Shown here: piece after piece, positions 19,118 through 26,986 of the stretch | Position numbering within the stretch: position 1 is the first letter of the stretch | How the letters are laid out: each line of letters opens with the position of its first letter | Assembly: GCF_022376445.1 (NCBI RefSeq) | Contig: NW_025955445.1 | Location: forward strand, 1-26,986 | Direction of reading: 5' to 3' | Source of the DNA: Fomitopsis serialis | Taxonomy: Eukaryota > Basidiomycota > Agaricomycetes > Polyporales > Fomitopsidaceae | DNA: 26,986 nt | Position numbers and translations under genes: made by a program | Notes under the pieces: generated by a model | Told to the model about the DNA's origin: nothing | The model's database searches: none | Seen by the model: the letters and a program-made list of their open reading frames with translations, nothing else

Positions 19118-21890
19118 ATGTCCTCGTACTCTGACCTTCCGACTTCGCCCCAGTCGCCCGGAAGCATGTCTTCCAGGCGACTGACAAACCGGAATACCAA
19201 CCGGTACAGCGTGACGGCCCTATTCAGCATGGCTGCCGAGCAGGACGTAGAAGTTGAAGATGAGTTGGGTCGAGGTGAGTAGCCCCTTTCTGCTGATAAT
19301 AGCAATACACTCATCGCATCTACGCCACCTGAAAGCGCAAAAGCGGTTGCGGGAGCTCAAGTCGCGCATTTCGGCTCAGTCAAAGCGCAACTTTGTCCTC
19401 GAACGGGATGTCCGCTTCCTCGATACTCGGATTGGACTGCTCATTGCGAACCGGATGGCTCTTGACGAGGTATGTGGAAGTATCACTGTATGACTCTATC
19501 ATGTTCACTCCCTTGGCCATAGCAAAACGAGGTCGAGAAACATCTCGAGGAAGTGGACGCGACTGAGGGTCACTACCCTGATGATCGCAAGTTGCAACAA
19601 TACTCCAACCTCTTCTTCCTCCTGCAGTCCGAGCCGCGCCACATTGCCAACCTGTGTCGGCTGGTCAGCTTGACCGAGATCGACACGCTGCTGCAGACGG
19701 TCATGTTCACGCTCTATGGAAACCAGTACGAGAGTCGAGAAGAGCACCTCCTGCTGACCATGTTCCAGTCCGTCCTGTCGTCACAGTTCGAGACCGCGAC
19801 GGAGTTCGGTTCCCTACTCCGCGCCAACACGCCCGTTTCGCGGATGATGACAACGTATACTCGCCGAGGACCTGGACAGAGCTACCTCAAGAGCGTACTC
19901 GCTGAGCGTATCAACAGCTTGATCGAGCACAAGGACCTGAATCTGGAGATCAACCCCGTCAAGGTCTACGAGCAGATGATTGTGCAAATTGAGGAGGAGA
20001 CAGGCTCTCTTCCACCGAATTTGCCCCGTGGTGTCCCGCCGGAAGTGGCGAGCGCGAACCCCGACGTGCAGGCCATCATCGCGCCACGTCTGACTATGCT
20101 TATGGAGATAGCAAACAGCTTCCTGTTGACAATCATCGACAGTATGGAGAGCGTGCCCTATGGTATCAGGTGGATATGCAAGCAGATTAGGAGTCTCACA
20201 AGAGTGCGTCTATGCTATTCATCCTAGCATCACTGTTAATCTCGCATCCCTTGGTTTCGTTATGAACAGCGGAAGTACCCGGAAGCTACAGATTATGCGA
20301 TCTGCTCACTCATTGGCGGGTTCTTCTTCCTGCGCTTCATTAACCCCGCCATCGTCACTCCCAAGCTACATGCTGGTCGAGGGTGTCCCTGCCAAGTTCC
20401 CTAGGAGAACACTCACTCTGGTCAGTAAACGCGACCGTTTCGAGGCCAAGTCTGACTTCTTCGCCATTTTAGATCGCCAAGATGTTGCAAAACTTGGCGA
20501 ATAAGCCGTCTTACGCAAAGGAAGCGTACATGATCACACTCAACCCTTTCGTTGAGAACAACAAGGCGCGAATCAATCAGTTTTTGAATAACCTGTGCGA
20601 AGTCGGCGACTTCTATGACACTCTAGAGGTAGGCGTCCCGTAACAAGTAATGGTGTGCAGATGCCTCATTCCTGCGCTCTCATCTAGATGGATCAATACA
20701 TGGCTCTGTCCAAGAAGGACCTTGTCATCAATATCACATTGAACGAGCTGTACAACACGCATTCCTTGCTTCTTCAACACGTCGAAGTCTTGGTATGTAA
20801 CCCGTGATAGTCGAACCACGCATATGCTGATACACCTTTCAGACTCCAAATGAGAAGCAGCACCTCCGCATTCTCACTGACGAGCTGGCCCTGCACCGGC
20901 ACAGGTTCCTCGTAAGGAGAATCGGGCAATCGAGCTTCAGCTCTACAGTCGCTGGGAGACGCCGATCCAGGACATCCAGAGTGCACTGATGACTCAGTCT
21001 CGACGACGGACATGTTGTACATGGAGACCAAGTCTAATCTCGTCCAGCTCATCCGTTCGCTTCCACCAACGGAGAAGAAGCCCTACAACCTCGCTGCAAT
21101 TGCAGAGCGCGCAGCGACAACGAAGGATGCGACACTGGTGCGGAAAGGCATCAAGGTTAAGGAGATGTTGCGCGAGCTCGAGGAGTACAAGATCATCGAA
21201 CGATCCGACGGGTACAAGCTCATGCAAGACGAAGTCGCTGCCGAGCTCGTGCACCTCGGGAACCTGCGTGACAAGGTTCTGGCCGAGACGAAGTCGTTGG
21301 AGGCAGTCTACAAGACGATCTGCGACCACAACAACTACCTGCGAACGCAGTTGGAGCAGTACAAGGCTTATTTGCAGAACGTACGTCTCACGGCGACCAA
21401 GGACAAGGGTGCAACGACGGGTGTGGGCGTCGTCACAGTCGGTGGCAAGGAGAAGAAGCCCGCGAAGCCGGTCGTCCACGGGCCGTATCGTTTCACTCAT
21501 GCGCAGCTGGAGAAGGAAGGGATCATCGTCGAGAGTAACGTCCCAGACAACCGGTATGTCTTCCACGTACTACGTGTTGTCTATTCGCTAACGTCTTCAT
21601 TGTAACCAGGCGACCCAATATCTACTTTAACTTCACTTCTCCTACGCCGGGGACATTCATCATCGCTCTGCACTACAAGGGCCGTGATAAGGCTATCTTG
21701 GAGATGGATCTCAATATCGATGATCTCCTTGAGAAGGTGAGTATCAGTGTACCCCGCTCGTATACTCAACATTGAAGGACTTCCTTTGCCCCAGCAAAAA
21801 GATAATAAACATCTCCTCGACCTCGAGTACGTACAGCTCAACGTGCCCAAGGTGCTCGGTCTGCTCAACAAGATCTTCACGAAACGATGA
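19118..21890 (+). CDS. gap1: Ras GTPase-activating protein (Gap1/Sar1-like), frame broken three times
   Basis: Expected to switch off Ras, like fission-yeast Gap1. Nine exons: 19118-19274, 19336-19469, 19523-20203, 20270-20420, 20473-20628, 20688-20792, 20843-21553, 21610-21736 and 21795-21890. A basic serine-rich N-terminus and short coiled coil precede the GAP domain (~120-470). Arginine finger candidate is R197 in [19 protein letters not shown] is at about 344-351. The RasGAP C-terminal domain contains [16 protein letters not shown] and ends NKIFTKR. Size would be about 774 residues; fission-yeast Gap1 has 766. Exons 4 (151 nt) and 7 (711 nt) are out of phase. Homology switches frame near 20363-20366, 20885-20890 and 20988-20996; each fits loss of a short repeated unit (2, 1 and 4 nt). 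As written the protein would stop inside the GAP domain. It is either a broken allele or sequence error. Confidence 0.88.
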
Positions 21891-22989
21891 CCGCCTAATC
21901 CCGGGCACACCATCTTCGTTCGTCCACCCACTTTGGTTTATTTATCACGATCCATTATGCATGTGTAGTCCGTCTGCGTTCCTCTACGCCCCGCGACACC
22001 ACGCCCCGCCCGACTGTCCATACTCGTCTCTATCCTTGTTCCTCTCTATTACTATATCCTCTCCTCGCAAGGCCGTCACTCTCTCTAGTCTCTCTGTTTC
22101 GATATCCCCCTGTCTGGTCTTCGTCGTTCACACACAGCCCCTCAAGCGTGCTCTGTATATCCCCCGTCTTTTGCGATCAGGATGTATTATCGGTATTTCT
22201 CGTTGTATGCACGTCTATTTCGAGTATTGTTGTGGCAGGGCAGGTAATAGAAGGAAGATGGTTCTGACATTGTTACATGAGAAGACGCAGCACCGTGGAC
22301 AACTAACACATACGTGTGCACAGATGATTGGAAAGCATGATTGACACTGCGAGAGGGACGACAGGAGCGAGGCGGAAGGAAAATAGTGCGGCAGGTAAGT
22401 ACAAATATTCTCTATGCTTACTTGCGGGGGTGACACGTCCCCTTGAGTGTAGACTGTAGACCGTTGAAGGTCAGCTCGTTGCCCAGCGAATGTTCGGGCA
22501 ATGATTGGACCGTCACGTCGTATGTCTAGTACGGCCAGTGCTGCCTTTATGTAACTAGCATATAGCACTTCTAGTGAGATGGCTCCCGGCAAGGCACGTA
22601 ATGTCTTGACGGCTGCTGACGGGACATCTAGGAGACTACGTTCTATCCTGTTCCATCCTTTCCCGGCTGGGTAATGCGGTCCTGTTAACCCCTCGTATGG
22701 CATACCATGGCCAAGCCACCCGTCCTTCTGATGAATCTGCAGCCAGATGACCGCTTGTAGACGACCGATCCCTCGCATCGACCAGCGCTGCGTACCGGCG
22801 GGGACGACGCCTCGTTGCTGCCACCTCCGTTTGTACCGACCAGATGACGCAGTACGTCGTCAGCATGAGGACTCCCGGGTGTTGCTGCCAATGGGAGACA
22901 TGAGCGAGACAGACAGTGTGTACAAACGGGCTCACTCACACCGACAATCTTCAGAGCTGATTCAGTTCTCCAGGTGATGGTGAGTATGT
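21891..22989. other. 3' flank of RasGAP gene, no gene seen
   Basis: About 1.1 kb. The first 250 bp are pyrimidine-rich, with repeated CTCTCT and TCCTC words at about 22025-22130, and probably include the RasGAP 3' UTR. A 190-codon plus-strand frame here is low-complexity and has no domain. Minus-strand frames at 22215-22935 also lack recognisable domains. Any terminal exon of the decayed F-box gene would lie at the right edge. Confidence 0.35.
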
Positions 22990-24605
22990 TACGGGCATTC
23001 CATGGCAGTAATATGCCACCACGGAACATGGCCTCGAGCTTTCGAGCATTCGGCCTGGTCTGAGGGGTCCGAACCGACAGATACAGTTTCACCTCGACAT
23101 CCTCCAATGTGTCGAAGTATGGCCGGCTCATGACCTAATGCAGGTCCCGCAGGTCGAGCTTCACGAGGACAGCGCTGGGTCACTCAGGCTCGAGTAGTAG
23201 GCTGCTGTTGACGGGAACGTCGATCTTGAGTGCTCGAGCTGACGGCTTCGGATGGTGGAGAAAATGCTGTAGAACTCGTACACTGCTTTGGTCCACGCCG
23301 CGCGCAATCCCTGGTCTTCGGCCGTGTATTCGATGGTTCGCAGTACTGGGTGCCAGGATCGCAAGGCGGTGTTTTGTAACAGATTTATGTGACCATCTAC
23401 ATTGTGCACATGCATCAGCGGCGAAGTCGGTAAGCAAGACAGAGAGGCTCTTACTGTAGCTATAGGTACTCTCGCGGTAACGGATCAACGATGCCCCTGC
23501 CGTTTCGAGGAGTTTGTTAAGAGAGGTCTGTACCATGGAGAGATCGTTGAACTGGACTGTCAGATCCGCAAGTGAGGTGCAGAGGCCCGAGCGCCTCATC
23601 CAGTCAACGAACTCGCCATGACTTCTCCGTGCATATGGACGTGAAGGTATCGAAGGCGTATGCGAGACGATGGCTGAAATAGTGAGCTTCCCGCATGACT
23701 GGCAGCACCTCGTTGAGCGAAGTCAACCTATGCATCGTGAGGTTTGCAAGCTGAGGGAAGGCGGATACAATCCGCCGCAGCTGCGTGATGTTGTTCAGAA
23801 GGCAGTGCCAAGCGTTAACGACTTGACAGACTTGTACCTCGACAGGGCGAGGAAAAGTCTGTGCGGATGAAACGAAGTCCTCCATTCCGGGTGTGAAGGA
23901 TGCGTACACGAGGCATCAGAGCAGCGAGCGCGAGCGGTAGTGCTTGAAGGAAGCGAGTATCATGATTGCTCTTGTTTCCATACTGCGGGCTTTCCATGCT
24001 CGTGTCTTCGGCCTTACCCTTGTCCTGGTAGTAATTAGGGTTGTCCTTGTACACACGTCGGGGTAAGCACCCACCTCATCTACCACCAGCTCGCATGTGC
24101 TTGCGAGCCACTGCTTGAAGCGTAGCGACGCGTGACACTGCTTGAACAACATGTTGTAGCTTGTGCGGCTGCGAAGCTCGACACTGTAGTAGAGGTTGTG
24201 CATCGCTCGAGGGTACCATGTTGTGTGGCAGACCAGCGCCATGGCGGCCAACCTGGGCTGATACCTGATCGCGTCGACGATGAGCTCGAAGACCTCGAGC
24301 GGGATGCGAGCGGAAAGGGCCGGCGGCAGGATACCTTGCATACGGGCGTCGCTCCAGCCATGCCAGACACTCTGTTCATCTGCACTCTGTCCACCGGCAC
24401 TCAATCCGTCAACACTCGATCCTTTGGCAGCCTGTTTATCGGCACTCCGGCACCTCTGACCGACCTCAATCTGCCCATTGACACCCCATTGCGCGACTTG
24501 TGCGTGTGAGGCGTCGTCGAGGAAAGGGGAAGATGCCAAGTGGACGCACCAGTCGGGCTCGTGGACAAAAGCAAGATGACTGACGCTAGGCTGTAGATCG
24601 AACAT
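22990..24605 (-). pseudogene. Decayed F-box domain gene
   Basis: F-box proteins link substrates to SCF ubiquitin ligases; fungi of this group carry many. The first exon (from ATG 24605 to about 24075) is intact. It encodes a repeat-rich N-terminus and an F-box (ARIPLEVFELIVDAIRY, MALVCHTTWYPRAMHNLYY). Leucine-rich segments follow in several frames: LQALPLALAALMPRVRIL, LFLALSRYKSVKSLTL, NITQLRRIVSAFPQLANLTM, DWMRRSGLCTSLADLTV and RPYFDTLEDVEVKLYLS. Frame switches occur near 24049-24057, 23869-23873, 23807-23811 and about 23230, not explained by introns. Two stops interrupt the last frame: TGA at 23182-23180 and TAG at 23137-23135. A good intron (GTAAGA...TGTAG) survives near 23450-23393. The mixture of frameshifts and nonsense codons indicates a pseudogene. 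The 3' limit is approximate. Confidence 0.72.
24372..24446 (-). repeat. Five degenerate 15-bp tandem repeats coding pentapeptides
   Basis: Five units in phase at 24372, 24387, 24402, 24417 and 24432. On the minus strand, within the F-box gene's first exon, they read SADKQ, AAKGS, SVDGL, SAGGQ and SADEQ. The outer units are closest to each other; the central ones have diverged. The unit is a multiple of three, so gain or loss would keep the frame. It lies N-terminal to the F-box in what should be a disordered linker. Confidence 0.7.
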
Positions 24606-25118
24606 CTAGGCGGTTACTGCGTTCAAGGCGCGTATCCTCTGAATGTATATTCGGCCCTGTATTAGCCCCACCTCTACGAAGCCGAACTCTAGTAGACATG
24701 GCAGGTTTAGAGTAGATTATACCTGTTTCGACCAAGGGCACACATGTACGCATGCACTCGTACTAGAAGCTTCCCGTGCGTCCGCACAGGACTATCTCAA
24801 TGAAAGCGAGCAATTGACTCAACTCAAGCAGTTGTAGTTCAGGCTGAAGCAAGAGTTCCGTGGCGCATGTTCCTCGTCAAGGGGCTGGTCCGGGATATGT
24901 CTTGTCCAATGTCCAGGTCTTGTCAATGTCAGGACTCAGAGTCTTGCGCCGCTGCCGCCACACGCCACAATCGCCATCACGTGCGAGTGAAAGATTGGAT
25001 CATCGAGTCGAGTAACTCGAGTTCGCGAGCCCGATGGTGCACTCGACCACTTGACTCAAACCTCCGTCGCCGCCACCTATCCGCTCGCATCTTTACTACT
25101 GCAGGCACGGCGGATCCA
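24606..25118. promoter_or_regulatory. Divergent spacer between F-box pseudogene and exportin-T
   Basis: 513 bp between two divergent start codons. Only short open frames with no domain are present. The proximal 100 bp before 25119 should carry the exportin-T promoter or 5' UTR. A short inverted pair (ACTCGA...TCGAGT) lies at about 25010-25045. No other motif is assigned. Confidence 0.35.
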
Positions 25119-26986
25119 ATGGAACAGGAACTCAATCAAGTCATCCAGGCCATCGCCATCGCGTCTGATCCTACACAAGTCGCCCTCCACCAACAAGCCC
25201 TGCAATTTCTGTCCACTATTCAGCAGAACGCAGAAAATACGTGGCGTCTTGCATTAGCCATCTTTGTTGAGACCAACTCGAATGGCTCAAGAAAACATGC
25301 TGCACAAGCACGGTTCTTCGCTCTGCGGGTCCTAGACGAATTTCTAGACAACCGGTGAGACGGCTCGACCTTTGCTCACTGTGCCTTCGTTCATTGTGTA
25401 TCTCCACCGCAGATTCGAACCGCTAGATGACGAATCCTTTCAAACGTTACGACAAGGCCTAGTCACATACATTCAGTCCGAATACATCTATGGTTCAGCG
25501 GAGACGGATGCTTCATGTACGTCTGCTTAACATAATTGTGGCCACGGACGTTGATCCTCCTCCTAGTTCTGCGGAACAAGTTTGCGCACACTCTCACTCT
25601 GTTCTTCCTATGCACGTACATGGACCAATGGCCCACCTTTTTCAGCGACCTGTTTTCCTTGATCCGGCCCACAGAGTCAACATCACAATCCACATACAAT
25701 CAACATGTCTCCCTCCTCTTCTTCCACATAGTTCTCGAGATCTCTGGGGAGGTGGCGGACCAGCTGATAAAGGCTGCTCGGCAGTTCAGCCAGGCGCGAC
25801 AAGCGCGAGACACTCGTGTGAGAGATGCCGTGCGCGAGCGGGACGCGGGACGCATCAACGAGGCGGTCCTGACTATCGTGGCCGATGGCGCGGGGAGGAT
25901 GACAGCATTGCGCACGGCGGGCACAGAGTCCGCTGGCTCTCGGGAACTTGACGGCGCTGTGGAAGTGGTAGATTGGGGCATCAGGACCTTCGCGTCCTAC
26001 GTCGGTGAGTCAAACGGGTGCTTCCGAGCGATTTCACTAATTCCGATGGGCCTAATGACAGGTTGGATCGACATCAACCTGACCGTCACTCCGACGACTG
26101 TGCCGCTGCTGTTCTCATTACTGTCCGACCCTTCATTGGCGATCCGATTAGCTACATCCGTAGCACTACTCAAGATCACTGCAAAAGGCTTGAAAGAGCC
26201 CGGAGATAAGCTTCAACTGATCAAAGTCTTATCCCTTGGTCAAGTCATCGATGCTTTGGAAGCAAAAACACGCGTTGAACAAGCTGCCCGAGAGTCAGAC
26301 GTAGACGAAGGCGAGGAGTCATACCGCGAGGCCCTTGGTCGTTTGCTGAACGTCCTGGGTCTTGAGCTGTGCAAGCTTGTCGAAGTGAGTAAGCTTCGTC
26401 TCTGCTCGTATTGCGACTGACAGGCCGAGCTAGGAGTCCACCACCGATGACGTGCGGTCAGAAGCGTCACAACTACTTGAGCAGACTCTTCCGGTCATGC
26501 TCCGCTTCATGGCGGATGAATATGACGACACTGCGTCAACCGTATTCCCATTCCTGCAAAATGTTCTCGGCAACGTATGTACACGCTCGGCTCGCAATTT
26601 TACCCTTGCGTTGACTTGAATTCATTCAGTACAAGCGTGCGCGGAAAACGTCAGCAGAACCTCTAGAAGAGTCAAAGCGAACATTCTTGACGTCGCTTCT
26701 CCGAGTCGTTCTCCAGAAGCTGAAGTGGGAAGAGGACAGTGATCCGACGACATGGATGAGGATGACAAGGCTGCGTTTGATGACCTGCGCAAGGTATCGT
26801 ACCATGATCGTACTGCCGAATAGCCTCTGATAGATTTTACAGGATCTCCGCACATTCATGGACTCCACCCATGTCATAGAGCAGACTCTGGTCACTGACG
26901 CGGTGCGGACTCTGGTGCTCAATACCTTCAACGCGTATCGTAACGGGTCCACCGTAAAATGGAACGATGCTGAGTTGGCCGTCTAT
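25119..26986 (+). CDS. LOS1: Exportin-T / Los1-like tRNA exporter (5' half, one frameshift)
   Basis: Karyopherin-beta that carries mature tRNA out of the nucleus with Ran-GTP. Exons seen: 25119-25354, 25413-25516, 25567-26004, 26062-26384, 26434-26574, 26630-26793 and 26843-26986; the gene continues past the window. About 517 codons are present, roughly half the family's ~1000. It begins MEQELNQVIQAIAIASDP; the importin-N-like region holds FEPLDDESFQTLRQGL. The exportin-T hallmark is FLRNKFAHTLTLFFLCTYMD, followed by HEAT-type helices (WIDINLTVTPTTVPLLFSLL). Exon 6 is 164 nt where 165 are needed. Homology changes frame at 26744-26747, where DSDP should continue as DDMDEDDKAAFDDLRK. One missing G (CCGGAC to CCGAC) restores phase. 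Sequencing error or a null allele are both possible. Confidence 0.9.

Noticed and set aside
20340..20420. A tiny intron to explain the RasGAP exon 4 frame change
   Set aside because: The two frames abut within a few bases of each other, so no room exists for an intron without deleting conserved residues.
20989..21591. 200-codon arginine/serine-rich plus-strand frame and its antisense partner
   Set aside because: It is a frame shadow of the RasGAP C-terminal domain, which reads [16 protein letters not shown] in the overlapping frame.
21772..22344. 190-codon frame after the RasGAP gene
   Set aside because: It overlaps the last RasGAP exon and then a pyrimidine-rich tract, giving serine/proline low complexity. 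It is likely 3' UTR.
1..26986. tRNA, rRNA, CRISPR or transposase signatures
   Set aside because: Scanning by eye gave no convincing tRNA B-box with matching arms, no repeat-spacer array and no transposase or reverse-transcriptase motifs. A tRNAscan or RepeatMasker run would be decisive.

Overview
The window looks like nuclear DNA of a basidiomycete fungus, most likely an agaricomycete and probably a polypore-type wood decayer (an inference from protein flavour, not a search). It is GC-rich. Genes are cut by many introns of about 45-80 nt with GT...AG ends and CTNAC-like branch sites, and exons are very small. The proteins are eukaryotic: cullin-3, an ER J-protein, a cation/Ca2+ exchanger, a P450, a Gap1-type RasGAP, an F-box protein and exportin-T. 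All exon joins below were worked out by hand from splice signals, reading phase and family knowledge; no transcript data were available.

Layout. 1-199: probable 3' end of an upstream + strand gene. 200-1827: no gene seen. 1828-4776 (+): CUL3, 12 exons. 5033-6762 (-): SCJ1-like ER-luminal J-protein with signal peptide, HPD, four CxxC units and a C-terminal KDEL. 7120-9792 (-): cation/Ca2+ exchanger. A 408-base divergent promoter region with an inverted repeat leads to two tandem alpha/beta hydrolase paralogues (10201-11162 and 11872-12849, both +), each with exons of 308, 11 and 530 nt. 13148-13951 (-): two small candidate genes, the better one encoding 51 residues. 14153-16580 (-): an intact 13-exon cytochrome P450. 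16581-19117: mostly unexplained, with a perfect hairpin and some coding-like minus-strand pieces. 19118-21890 (+): RasGAP with three frameshifts. 22990-24605 (-): decayed F-box gene. 25119 to the window end (+): 5' half of exportin-T with one frameshift.

The genes are not one pathway. Most are household genes (ubiquitin ligase scaffold, ER folding, Ca2+ transport, Ras control, tRNA export), with an accessory stretch (hydrolase pair, small genes, P450, orphan region, F-box pseudogene) between about 10 and 19 kb and again at 23-24.6 kb. I found no CRISPR array, transposase, tRNA or rRNA. The most notable points are the catalytic serine of both hydrolases sitting on an 11-nt microexon, microexons in several other genes, a 51-residue gene hidden by its intron, and a sharp contrast between intact reading frames left of 16.6 kb and repeated short deletions right of 20.3 kb.
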